Assembly (NCBI GenBank): GCA_900169235.1
Contig: FWCC01000162.1
Span: 124,001-188,000 of the forward strand
Direction of reading: 5' to 3'
Length of the DNA stretch: 64,000 bases
From: Zarea fungicola
Taxonomy: Eukaryota > Ascomycota > Sordariomycetes > Hypocreales > Cordycipitaceae
Shown: in pieces, positions 13,050 to 24,517 of the stretch
Layout: each line of letters opens with the position of its first letter
Numbering within the stretch: position 1 is the first letter of the stretch
Notes under the pieces: model-generated
Seen by the model: the letters and a program-made list of their open reading frames with translations, nothing else
Told to the model about the DNA's origin: nothing
The model's database searches: none
Made by a program: the position numbers and the translations under genes

Positions 13050-13760
13050 TGATGAAAACAACTTGAATTATATGAAGAAGCCACAAATGTTTCTATTTCC
13101 ATTGCGTCTGAAACTTGAGCATCAAGTGTTGTACTATTGGATAGGCTCATTGTTGACCGTGGGAAAGGAAGCTGACGTTTAAAATTGTTTTGCAAATACT
13201 GAAGCGTAGAGAATAGGGCCTCAAGTAATGCCGTGTATTTGTAGTATGAAAGATGAGCGTTGACGCTATTTGGTCGCTTCAGAAGTGAGCCAAGAATTTT
13301 AAAGAGAGCTTGTAAAATTTACCTATAATTCTCTTTTTAATTTTCTTTAATACCTCTGACTTTTCCAATTCTCTTATCTTAATTCTCTTAATTCTCTTAA
13401 TATATTAAGGCAGGGCCACCACGTCTGTTGACCTTGACAGAATTGCGATCATCAAAGAGAACAGTTAAGTACTAGATAAGCTAGCGATAACTTAGTTAAT
13501 AGTTACAGGTAAGCTTAAAATTTGTGATTTTAAAGATAAGAGGTGTAGCTAAAAGGACAATTGCATTAGGTACTGCATAATTTACCTACTTTAAAGCTTT
13601 TCTAAAGTTTCAAAATAACATAGGACCTCTAAATCAGTACGTCAAAATTGACTCGCGTCAGAGTAATTGGTAGTACATCTTTAGCACCAAAGAAAGCGTA
13701 TTAAGTTAATGCCTGTGGCGGGGACTGATAAATTAGAATACAGATATTTAGAATTGGATA
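13050..13760. other. AT-rich stretch without genes
   Basis: This stretch is visibly AT-rich and full of stop codons, with reiterated TTAATTCTC words around 13370-13410. It resembles the AT-rich relics left by decay or repeat-induced mutation in fungi, but no parent element is recognisable. Confidence 0.4.
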
Positions 13761-14434
13761 AATTGAATATATTAAAGCAAAAGCATTGATGATCCTTCCT
13801 AATAGCAAAAAGGCGGGCTGGTAAACTATTTATATGCGTGGTGGTTCCGGTTACTCTGCATGGCAATGACGCGCAGACCCAACGCATTAATTCTCCTAAT
13901 TCTCCTCATTCTTTGTGCTACTGGTATGAAAGACTTCTATTTCAAACGACCAGAGGCCTGAATGAGCCGGCCTATCAGGGAATTTTGTATCAAAGCAACA
14001 GCAGCTGACAAGGGTTCTTGGCTCCGTTTATCCTTCGTCACCTTGCACTAAATCAAACACCAAAGAAAATTAGGTCGCATACCTCCCAGTTTATACACTT
14101 GTTGATACCATATTCAACTGAGCCAAATCCTGAAGATTGTCCTCGTAGAACCTGCGCTGCTGCTGTCTATGTTGTCACTGTTGGTTTATTTGCTCAAGTA
14201 ACGTATTCATGGAGGCCTGTCACGGAGACGAGGAAAAGTCAGCACAAGACATTAGCTGTGTATAGTTCCTGTTTATTTTTGTTTGTTCTGTAATGTGTCT
14301 ATAGGAGAGGAGCTCCCCCATCTGCAGCTGGAGTTTGAATAGAATAAAGTAACCAAAGCATACCCGTTGAGACTACTACCTCTAGCTCGCGCAAGTGTAA
14401 CGCTCTTCTGTTCTTACTAACAGTAGAAGGGGGG

Positions 14435-14645
14435 ATCAGCTCCAGCTGGCCACCATTGCTGGCATTCATTGCAGCACTTATTTGGTAAATGCCACACACC
14501 CAGAAGGTATATACTGGATGCTAGGGATGTCACACTACGGCCTGATATTACTTGATCTTTTTGAGGTCTCTGTGGCCCAGTGGCACCTAGCAACACTGGT
14601 GCTGACGGTAAATCTCCTCGTATCGATTTACTATGCATTTCAGGA
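14435..14645 (+). repeat. diverged copy A of a dispersed sequence (partner near 23.87 kb)
   Basis: The stretch beginning TGGCATTCATTGCAGCAC at about 14460 matches TGGCAATCATTGCAAGGC at about 23893 at roughly 26 of 31 aligned positions. A second shared block ending TTTACTATGCATTTC near 14630 corresponds to TTTATTATGCATTGA near 23942. In this copy the two blocks are about 120 bp apart and each is preceded by GGTAAAT; in the partner they are contiguous. Confidence 0.4.
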
Positions 14646-15622
14646 GGCCAAACTTGACTTGTAAACGCGCACAGAGGTTGGTTTACTTTCTACTGAAGCT
14701 TCAGATCTAGTAGGCCACCCTGCCGACGTCGTACGAGAAAAAAATGAACGACAATGAAATAACTGGTGGTACTACGGCGAAATACAAAGCCCCAGAGGTA
14801 AAAAATGCGCTGTATAATGGGAATTACTGAACAGGACCTATGGTAGCTCGACAAAGCCGCTTTATAGGCGTGTGGCTGAATAAATCCGAGTGCTGGATCT
14901 TGCAAGACGATGAACGACTCGTTTGGATTCAATCTGCATATCGAGGCTAAAAAGGTGCCGTGAGGGGAAATGCAGTTGCCATAGCCAACGCGATGGGGAA
15001 CGTTTGGCTATCACTGTCTGTTGGTGATGTGCCAGTGACGAGGGCTGACAGAAGATTATGCAACCAAAAACGTCACAAACTGTGAAAGCTAATAGAAGGC
15101 AGAGGAGAGAATACAGGATAAGATAAAGTAGATCTTCTGAGTTGAATGATGCGGCACTGCCGATTTAACAGGTTGTGGAACGACTTGGGATCCACTGTCA
15201 CGAATCTAAAATGAAGCTTATTACGAGTAGATGTAGGCAGAATTACGGCTGCCTTGGTGGCGTCTTTTTCCGCACCGTACAGGGGCAACTGAGGCGCTTC
15301 AGCTGGGAGGCATCCTATAGTCTAGACCCTGCCCAGCTTCAAGCCTCTTTATCAGTCGTGTCAAAGGAGCGGGTCTAAGGCTGAATTGTTCCCAGGACGC
15401 TGTCTTTTCGAATTTTGCCCAGCTCAGTCAGTTAATCTATTTACTAGTTAGTTTCTATCGACCGTTTCGCGTTTTGGCCGAGACAGGTAACTTTGAGGTT
15501 TGGCATCATCAAGGACCTGGCGAGTATTAAAACCGCGAATATACCCAAGTACCCAGCTGAGGAAACCTCCGAGCTCAGTTAAAACCCACCAGAAAACTCT
15601 TTGTCGCCGCGTTTTACCAATC

Positions 15623-18600
15623 ATGGATTTATTCGCAAAGGCAGTCAAGAATGGAATTGCCAAGGGCTACGCTGTTGGGCAGCAACAGTTGCAGCAGCAA
15701 TTGAATAAGCAGCGCACCTCAAGCGGCCAGCCTGGACAGGATAGCACAGGCGGCTACTATAGCGCGCAACAGCAAAATACGGTGAATTTATTTTGATACC
15801 AGTTACATATGCATATCTACAGTTTCTAATGTGAGCAATGAATCGGACCCTGCAGCATGCTCCGACCACAGCTTACAACACTGCGGCACCACCACCACCA
15901 TTGCCTCCGCGGCAGTACCAAGCGTACCAAGCCTCTCCAGCGTCCGTGTCGCAAGATGGAAACTACTACGCAAAAGTGAATCATGACGGCTCGAGTAATT
16001 CTCAGCCAGGCTATTCTTACAACTCCATCCTCCCGCCGCCGCCGCCGTCGTATGTTCCCCCGCTGGCTGAGGGGCAACCAGTAACTCCTTCGCAAACTTT
16101 TGTGCCGCAACAACTCCAACATCAGAATGGGAACGCCCATTACGTCAATAATAGCCACAGTCCAGGCATTGAAGGTTATGCTTATAGTCGCCCGAATAAT
16201 GCGTCGACTGGTTACCAACCGGCATCCCCAACGGCGGCGGCTAGTCCGCTTACACCGACCACGGCAGTCAATGCGAATGGGCAGTCTAGAGAAACCTGGA
16301 GCAATAACGCCAGAAACACAGCCGCTGACCACAGTATTGTGAATTATGATGCGAAAAATGATGTTTATTCTCTGCCTTCGCAACCACCCGATCGACAGCC
16401 ACGTCCTTATGCGCATACATTTGAACCAACTCCCCGCATACAACAGGAGCCGCCCCCTCGAGTGCAGCAGCAGTATTCCTATGAACATAATTTTGAACCC
16501 ATTCCGCGTGTGCAACAGGAACCCATTCCTCGTGTCCAGGAGGAACTAATTCCTCGCGTCCAGCATGAACCAATTCCGCGTGTCCAGCATGAACCAATTC
16601 CGCGTGTCCAGCATGAACCAATTCCTCGTGTCCACCAGGAAGCAATTCTTCGCGTACAGCAGGAACCGCTTCCCCGGCCAGTCCAGCCAAATACCATGGA
16701 AACTATGCATCACGAAACGGATATTTATAGGATTCCTGGGCAGTCGCCAGAGCCAGTGTCAATAGAGCAGCATATGAGCAACCTCAGCTTGAATCCGGCA
16801 GCAAGTCGCTCTCACCCCTCAGCGGCCCCAAGACTGAAAAAGCCCATCATTCTTCCACCGATAAAAGCGGATGGCCCCGGATCGGAAGTCGTTAATTTCT
16901 GTCCAGAGGACAGGGTAGTGGATTACCCGCTGTACTGGTACCATCTCGAGGGCCTTGAGGACGCCCCATTCTGTACGAGATGCCACGCCGACTACATTGA
17001 GCCAACATCCCTGGCATCACGATTTACCAGAAAACTGGCCGCTCGGGACTCTGTCTCCTCTTGTAATTTCCGGTACGCGCAAGTGAAAGAGCACCTCTGG
17101 AGGATCGCCGTCCAAACGGGTAACCTCGATGACTTGAAGGCGTTTTTGTCGAAGCGCCTCCAGATTCCAAACTGCAAAGGCCGAGCCCAAACAACAGGTT
17201 CCGATGGTATTAAATACTACGGGATGAAACAAAACGACATTGACGGCTTCATCGCTTGCGAGGCCTGCTACGAAGACAATATTGCAAAAACTGCGTTTGA
17301 GTCTCGATTCGAGGTCTACAAGGAGACACAGGGAGATAACAAATGGATATGCGACATGAGCGTGCAGTACGTGCGCAAGGCTGTTGACCAAATGTCACAA
17401 CGAAACGACTGGTCCAGTTTCGTGGAGGGTGCCAGCCGCCGTTTCAAACTGCCTGCTTGTGCAGGCGAGAGCGTTGCCCGCGTCGACACGGGCAACTGGT
17501 ACACGACACGGCATAAATTGGAGGGATTCCAGGTGTGCCATGCTTGTTACATGGACAAGGTCGAGCTTGACGTCTTTGCCCCTGAGTTTATGCAGATCCC
17601 TGAACACGCCGACTTTGACGAGTACGTCGCGTTTCTACGCCAGTTCTGGACCTGTTCCCTCACGAGCAGCTCGCTTCCAATGATGTTTGCACTCGATGCT
17701 GCGGAAAACACTGACGATTTTGGACTGTTTTACAAGGCGGCCGGGGCGATTATCAAGCTGGTCCCGTGCACGGCGAACGGCATCCTCCGTGGCAACTGGT
17801 GGACGCTCACCGGCGGCTGCTCGAATTTCGATATTTGCGAGGCTTGCTACGAGGGAATCATGAAGACGAACGCGCTGGATAAATTTCTCGAGGCCAAAGA
17901 GCCGCCGGGTCCTGAGGAGACCATTGTCTGCGACTTCTGCCCCGCAGCGCCACGTTACAGTGAGTATTTGAGCAAGTTTGCCGAGACGTTGGATCGCGGA
18001 ATCTTTAGCTGCTACGACACTTATGTACGCACATTTGCTGCCGTCCCGCAGTGTCCTCGCCGCGAGCATCTCGAAAAGGGCACCTGGTGGGGTTACGACG
18101 AAGCCCTCTTCTGCGAAAACTGCTACCTCGTCTTCGTCAAAGATACATCTCTCAGTGCGCATATGCTTCACCAAGGTGCCTACGACGAACGCGCGCAAAT
18201 CTGCCAGATTTGGTCCCCGCGGATGCGCACCATGTGGCTTGAGGCCTGCGACGCTGGTGCTCCTGGCTCGCCGGAATCAGACGCCGCAGTGACCAGCTTT
18301 CGCGAGTTTGGGGCGAAAAGACTTCAGGTCTACCTGGTGACACTGCCGCAGATCAAGTTTATACGTGGGATGCAGGAGATCAAGATGATGCAGGCGATGC
18401 AACAGGGGCAGCTGAGCCTCATGTATCAGGGTATGAACAGTATGTCGGCCATCTCGGGCGCGACAGACGGCTATATGCATGGAAACAGCTCGCTGGGCTG
18501 GTACGAGACAGAGAATGGAGCGACGGCTGCCCAGATGTTTAACAACATGCAGTCAGGCATGGCGGATGCGAATAAGCCGGATGAGTGGATGCAGATATTT

Positions 18601-18633
18601 AGGCTGGAGCTGCAGTGGCAGGAGGTTGAGTGA
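15623..18633 (+). CDS. Pro/Gln-rich protein with five cysteine modules, function unknown
   Basis: Exons 15623-15781 and 15856-18633 give 978 residues; the intron has a GTGAAT donor, a CTAAT branch and a CTGCAG acceptor. An ATG at 15838 lies inside this intron, so a shorter isoform is conceivable. Residues 1-340 are disordered and rich in Pro, Gln and Tyr, with an octapeptide repeat of the IPRVQHEP type. From about residue 400 a module recurs five times: a Cys after Leu/Pro, 12-20 residues with an aromatic pair (WY or WW), then CxxCY or CxxCH. Examples are FCTRCHADY, ACEACYED, VCHACYMD, ICEACYEG and FCENCYLV. This looks like a metal-binding or disulfide module. The C-terminal 110 residues are Met/Gln-rich helix. 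I do not recognise a characterised family. It converges on the NLR gene. Confidence 0.82.
16498..16680 (+). repeat. in-frame 24-bp coding repeat (octapeptide IPRVQHEP)
   Basis: About seven consecutive 24-nt units such as ATTCCGCGTGTCCAGCATGA encode IPRVQ(H/Q/E)EP-like octapeptides. The three central units are almost identical at DNA level, which implies recent slippage or unequal exchange. The outer units have diverged. Confidence 0.85.
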
Positions 18634-18839
18634 GGGAGCATCACAATATCACGGTGTGAAGTGATTTACATAAATATATAAGGAAAAAATACGATTGATT
18701 ATTTTAACAATTCTAATATTACTGATAGAGTTATCAACGCTATGTTCTAGACAGTGCCAGTGAACTCGCGACTCTCACTTAGATTATATGCGAGGCCATT
18801 CTCTCTGTAATCAGAATTTCAGATGCTGGCGTTCATCTA

Positions 18840-21800
18840 TCAATTGTGAATAACGGCCGGGAAAACAGGCGACCACTTCTCATTGATTGATACAGAGTAC
18901 ACTTGTAAAACCTGTACATTTCTCTGCAGCACTGCCTGTTGCAGCTCTTCAAACTCGATCTTGATGCCATGTTGAGAATCGATTGCAAACTGCCTGATCC
19001 CTTCTGGAAGACTGACCAAGAGGCTGGTGCCCTCCATACATAAACTCAGGTGCCTCTTGAAACTCTCATGAAGAAGACCCTTGTAAATTCTCGGGATATT
19101 TTTGCTGTTAAGCATGCGAGGGAAAAGGGACTCGTGTCCTTCCTGAATCACGGCGATCAAGTCTGGAGCAGGCATCTGTCTCAGCACGAGCTCTAACATT
19201 CTTTGAACGTCATAGTCACTTAAGTTTGGCTGCTTAATTAAGACCCTAAATGCGAGTCTGGAAACACTACCTCCTCCTCTGTAAATTGTGAATAAACGTT
19301 CGATGGCAGAGGAGGGAAGACTCAAGACTCTTGTTAATGCATGACAAGCAACTTCTTGTACCTCTGGCTCTGGGTTGATGAGGCCAGAACAGAGTTGATC
19401 AAGTGACGTATCTGGGTTCCTTGCAAATTCTTGCAAGGCGGCGACACGAGCGTCCGTGTCCATACCATTATACCTCAAAATTGGAGCGAGGGAAGCCCAA
19501 TCAGACAATCGCATACGCTTTTTTAGTAATACGACTGACTCATTCTGAACGTAGAAGTCGCCTCTTGCATGAAGCGCCTGAATGCTCGATAGAAATCCAT
19601 TTGGGAGCTCTGGTAGCTGGCACAGTGCCTTAATAATGGCAGTCTGCACAGTTCCGGAGACGTCACTGAGCAGCGACACCAGACGCTTCAGTAGTTTAGC
19701 ACGCATGTCGCCACGCACTCGACCAGGAATGGCGAGCTGCATGCCCACGGTGGAAATAGCTATTGACTGTACAAAGCATTCAGCATCATTCTGGAGCGCC
19801 ACGACTTGCAGCAAGATCTCGTCAGATATGTAGGCCTGCTGACTTAAAACAAAAATGGCGTGGTATCGCGGCCATGCATCTGCACTATTTAAACCAGCCG
19901 AAATGTTCATAACAATTTTCTCGTTTAAATTTTTATGTTGCATTAATAATTTTGCAGCGTGATTTTCGAAAAGATACGCAGCCTCGTCAAATGATTTTGA
20001 GTTGTCCGTATACTCTGGAGATTTGTGAAATCCCTTCGATATGCCCCGAAGGATTTCATCCGGGAGGGGAATGCTGCGCTCTAATGGTGCGAGAGCGTCT
20101 AAGGATTTGCCATAATCTGGACCATTAATCCATAAAGAAATGGCCTGGAGGAGCTCATTGATAACACATCTTCCGTTCTTGAGTATGCGAAAGCACCATA
20201 GTAACTCGTGAAGATCTTGTGCCACAATGGCTTCCTTGGATTTTGCGTTTACAAGTTTGAGAACCTTGTCAGGTAGTGTAGTTTGTTTGCCCAAGATTGC
20301 TTTGGCGCTGTAATGAAGAGGGCTTCTCTTATTCACAAAACACTCGACTAAATGTTGGACAACAGACCAAGGCAGATTGGGGCGGTGATCCATTATTTTG
20401 AGCATGACTTCTGATAAAGCGAAGTCTTTGTCTTTCAGATGATTGGCAGCCAAATCAAAAACCCTTTGAGGTAAAACTGAGCGCCTTTTCAGTAAATCAG
20501 CTGCAAAGTCACGTAATTTCCCACCGTCGCCCACAAGTTGAGCAAGGAGGAAATCCAGAACCTCGTCCGGCAAATGTGATAGTCGAGCTAAGGCAGCAAA
20601 TGCACTCCGACATGTGGAGCTGTTTTTTGTAAGCCTAGGTAGGATGTGTTCCTCTAAAGTACTTTTAGAGATCGAAGTGCGGTCCTCCAGCGATCTCAAT
20701 AACTCATTTTGCTGAGAGTCGGATCCGCGTTTCAAGGCATGGTTTAGCGCGAGGGTAGGAAACTCTTCCTGTGAGCTTGCTAGACACTTCCCTCTCCTCA
20801 CTTTCCCTTTCCATATTGTCTCAAGAAGTAGCCACTCTCCGAGCTTTTCTTCCAAGCTTCTCTGTCTCTGGGGGTCAATCTTTGCTTCACTCAAGCAACG
20901 CATCACCAGTCGCTGATGTACAGAGCCAAAAAGGTCAAGCGGGGGTTGCTCGATTACATCCATAAAATAATCTGCATGGCCAGGATCTTCTACATCAAGC
21001 AAGCCGGCGACAAATCTCCAAAAAACCTCGTACCGTGCTGTGTATTTGTGCTGGCTAAGGTATTGCTCAGGTTTGCCCAAGTTCGTCCTTCCACGACGTT
21101 GTCCAAAAATCCAGAGCCGCCCCTCTGGATCCTTCCACTTCCGGACAAAGTACTGTGCTGCAAAGTACTCTTGGAAGGTTAGATGTATAAAATGATATGT
21201 TTGAGCGCCTGACCTCGATGGTGAGTTTGATGTGCGTACAAAGGATAGTTGCGGAAGCTGTTTATCCGGCAAGATCTCCCCACCAATGAACTCCAATACC
21301 AGATTCTGGTATTCTGGATTGAACTCGACCTGATCGTTGTGGAATCCAGAGAAGGCAAGAAGCTCAAGAAATTGAACTATGTCAGATGCAACCCTTTTGC
21401 TTCCAGTTCTTCTCACATGGTTAGCCGTTACGGGTATACCTTCATGGCTCATCCCAAGTTTCACGACATCCTTAGCCCAAAGTTTCCGTTCTATTGCAAT
21501 GTATATGCCTGTCATAGTACCGATCGCCCCGAGACTGGCGTCACGCCACTGTTCCCACGTGTAACATAAGGCCTCCAGCTGGATCGGGATGCGCACAAGG
21601 TTCCGCATTAGCCAGTGCTGCTTGAGAAACCCCAGCATTTCATCTGCATTGATGCTGCCGGATTTACCAAATTCAGGCGCTGTGAAGCTCATTTTTATGT
21701 AGTCTTCTACCTGCTCTGGGTAGAAGCCGACGGTTTCGAGTTCCAGATCGAGACCTTTAAGACCAGGGGGAAAATCTGCCGGAGGACGCGATGTGATGAT

Positions 21801-23517
21801 AACATTCTGCTGATCAAGAAGCAAATTAAGGAAGCGAAAACTATTTCCGCCACCATCGAGATCTGAGAGAATTTCATCCAAACCATCAAGGAGAAACAAA
21901 GTCCTGTTGCCGACTATAGGTAAAGATTCCGACAAATGCTTTGCAAGCTCTCTCTCTTCAGTCTGGCTGAAAAATTCGTTATAGAAGAGGTCATGAAAGG
22001 AATGTATGTGCTGCTTTAGATGGCGAGCTTCTTTGAGGTGCCGTAGCGGCACCCATAGGATTCGATCGAAGGTTTTTGTCCACGAGCCCCATAGATCCGT
22101 CCGTGCTTTGTGATAATAGAAGCTGTAGATGATTTTTTTGCATAATGTGGTTTTTCCAACTCCTGCTTGCCCTCGAATCATAATTCTTCGAGGCATCTTG
22201 CCATCTCGCTGCTGAAATAGCGACGCCAACCCCACAAGTTGTGCTGTGTCCGGCATCTGAACCTCCTGCCGAGCGCTGAGTGAAAATGCCGAGACGCTAC
22301 CATGAGGTCTATTCGTGTCACGTTGACTACCAATTCCCAATTCTACAAGCGTAAGGTTGATATAACACTGCTTCATAGGCAACGAGTCCCCTGAAAGACG
22401 CTCGATGCGCAGCCGTTCGTGGGTATAGCAATTGTCTCGTATGGATTTGTCAACCCGATTTAAGAGTGTTGGTGCCAAAGCTTCCTCAGCGATAAATTGA
22501 ATTCTACCAGCAACCACTTTATAACTAGGACAGTTCATGCCGTTAAACTTATTCATTAGACAATGGTTCCGTAGTAGTTGCACAGGGTCCCGAATCATGT
22601 CCAGCGTAGCCGATGATTTGTCAACCAGCTAAACAAGTTAGTCGCGACATGAACGACGGGTGAATTTTTTTTTAAATGCTTACCAGTCTTTTCTTTTCGT
22701 ACAGGGAAATTCCAGGGATTAGCTTCCGCATCAGAGTTGTCTTTTCGCCTTCGTAGAAGCTAGCTAGTTGAATCTTCCTACTCGGGTCGTTGCATAAACT
22801 GGTGAAATCGGAGACAAGTGCGGTGAGCTCAAAGGTCGGGCTCACAACAATGTCAAATAATTTGCTCAGGTTTTGACGTTTGAACCGGCCCTGAGCTTTT
22901 AATAGCCTTTCGGCCCATTTGGCGACATATTGAAGTGAGGTACCTCGGAACGGTGTTGCCAGGAAAACAATCCCACATGTAGATTGGAGGACGCGGGCGT
23001 AAACGCTGCCCTTCTGAGCTGCAATTACAAGGGCTTGAGCCAAGAGAAGACCTCCAACACACGATGCAATGAAAAGGATGGGCCGAGGCTCGATCCTTGC
23101 ATCATCTCTCAACACTTCTCTCTGGATACCCTCCAATACAAGTCGAGCATATTCGGTCATTGCCATTTTGATCTGTTCCAGTGATTGAAATAGACCGGCA
23201 GGCCAGTCGCATGTAAAAATGCGCGCCTGTGCCATCTGGCTTGGAAGCATATTCACATCTGCGAGCCAGTTGACAGTAGGCCCGTTGTCTGCTGGGGGCC
23301 TCCACGTCCAAGTGTCTGGCGATTGCGTACCCAAGCCATGGATCGCAATGATGTCAATTTCGGTTGTGCTTTCATCTCGGTCAGTTGTAATAAGGCTGAG
23401 TTGGACACCATGCATTGCACGAGGCAAGGTGTGGCGCGCTCGTGAGGAATGAGATCTAGATGATCGTATTACAACCATTTCCCCTGATATATTCTGAAGG
23501 CTGTGTCTCACAGACAC
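18840..23517 (-). CDS. fungal NLR (STAND): alpha/beta-hydrolase, NACHT and HEAT-like repeats
   Basis: Exons 23517-22684 and 22628-18840 (55-nt intron) give 1540 residues. Residues 50-310 form an alpha/beta-hydrolase-like domain: IAIHGLG at 57-63, the nucleophile elbow ASCVGG at 151-156, FLATPFRGTS at about 185, and a late His in NHCLMNKF. The usual elbow Ser position is Cys153. The NACHT domain has Walker A GQAGVGKTT (431-439) and Walker B LFLLDGLDE (522-530), then HFIHLTFQEYFAAQYF. From about residue 800 helical repeats recur with an LPxxVL-type turn (HLPDEVLDFL, TLPDKVLKLV, PLPDEILRGI). Such proteins in fungi act in non-self recognition, incompatibility or defence; the effector domain would act after NACHT-driven oligomerisation. 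The ligand and actual role are unknown. The reading frame is intact. Confidence 0.9.
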
Positions 23518-23869
23518 TGCCTAAGCTGTCTATTTCTTCTTCTAGAAAGAGTAGATTGTGGATATCGTAGTGATAGAACAGCGAGTGACATCACTACTCA
23601 AAAAGATGGGGAAATTGAATGATTAAAATTGCTTTTCGAACAAGACATGATGGGCAAAAACTGGCCTGCCTGTAGTAAATAGACTGTGGAGGTAATTGAC
23701 GAGCCCGACACTTTTGATTATGCGTCATCTGGCCGTCCAGGCGCTTGAGACATTACCCCCCTGCCACATTGCTTCTATTTTAAGAATCTGCTGGGCACAG
23801 TCCACCCTAGCCGTTACTGGAATCTGCAGCTATCCAGTTACGAGATTCAGGGGGGAACTGTGGTGACCA

Positions 23870-23960
23870 CGGGCGGACCAGCTCCGGCTCATTGGCAATC
23901 ATTGCAAGGCTTATTTGATAAATTTCATTTTAAATCTGTTTATTATGCATTGAGCGGGGT
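23870..23960 (+). repeat. diverged copy B of the dispersed sequence (partner near 14.46 kb)
   Basis: It contains TGGCAATCATTGCAAGGC followed directly by TTATTTGATAAAT and TTTATTATGCATTGA. These match the two blocks at 14460-14491 and 14612-14640, but without the roughly 120-bp spacer of copy A. Confidence 0.4.
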
Positions 23961-24412
23961 TAGCAAGGGCTGTGGGAGCGGCGGGACATCGTTCGCCTCA
24001 CCTTTCTTCCATGTGGCCCAGAAGTGGGATTTATTACACCACATTGTTTCAAGATGTGAGGACGCGGCCCTTCTCAACTTGCTGCGGTTTCTAGTACCGG
24101 GTTAAATAAAGAATCTTCACTTCGGTTCCTGTAGAAGCTACTCTAGAAGTCCTCTATATCGGAATGTCTCATCTGACCGTGTGCGGTTTATGAAAGCGAC
24201 GGATGAAGAATATATTCGCTGATGGGACTGTATACTTGTGTTCGATATAAGAATGCACAGTTTTTTTTCATCCACTGATATTAAAACATTTTATTCAAGT
24301 AAAGTGATTTCACTGTTTGATACGGAGTACTTCGTACAATCTCGATACTCCCCCCCAAATTTTCCTTGGCCTGGCAAGCTTCCCGTCTATTTTGGTCCTC
24401 TCACCTGAAACA

Positions 24413-24517
24413 GGAAATTTACAAGCAATAGTATATTAGCAATGGAAAAATCACTGGCAATAAGAAAATCACTAGTTATAGGGAAACCACCAGCAACATG
24501 AAAATTACAAGCAGAAC
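24413..24517. repeat. degenerate 18-19 bp tandem repeat
   Basis: About five units follow the pattern GGAAAATCACTAGCAATA: examples are GGAAATTTACAAGCAATA, GGAAAAATCACTGGCAATA, AGAAAATCACTAGTTATA, GGGAAACCACCAGCAACAT and GAAAATTACAAGCAGAAC. The units differ at several positions, so the array is old. Confidence 0.6.

Larger units (their letters stand above)
10775..15622. other. 4.8-kb gene-poor region with repeats and coding relics
   Basis: No intact gene is supportable. The first kilobase is the promoter side of MED12. TAGGTA-type repeats lie around 11420-11490, a degenerate two-frame coding relic at 12693-13005, and a strongly AT-rich stretch at about 13050-13760. A copy of a dispersed sequence also found near 23.87 kb lies at 14435-14645. 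Short open frames at 11946-12312, 14018-14293 and 14482-14664 show no domain and are not called as genes. Confidence 0.55.

Noticed and set aside
14018..14664. frames of 91 and 60 codons in the gene-poor region
   Set aside because: No recognisable domain; the second lies inside a dispersed repeat.
15838..15855. ATG at 15838 as the start of the cysteine-module protein
   Set aside because: An upstream exon with a good donor joins in phase at 15856, and this ATG lies within the intron; it remains possible as an alternative start only.
23860..24105. 81-codon plus-strand frame
   Set aside because: It lies within a dispersed sequence, has no domain, and the partner copy does not preserve the frame.
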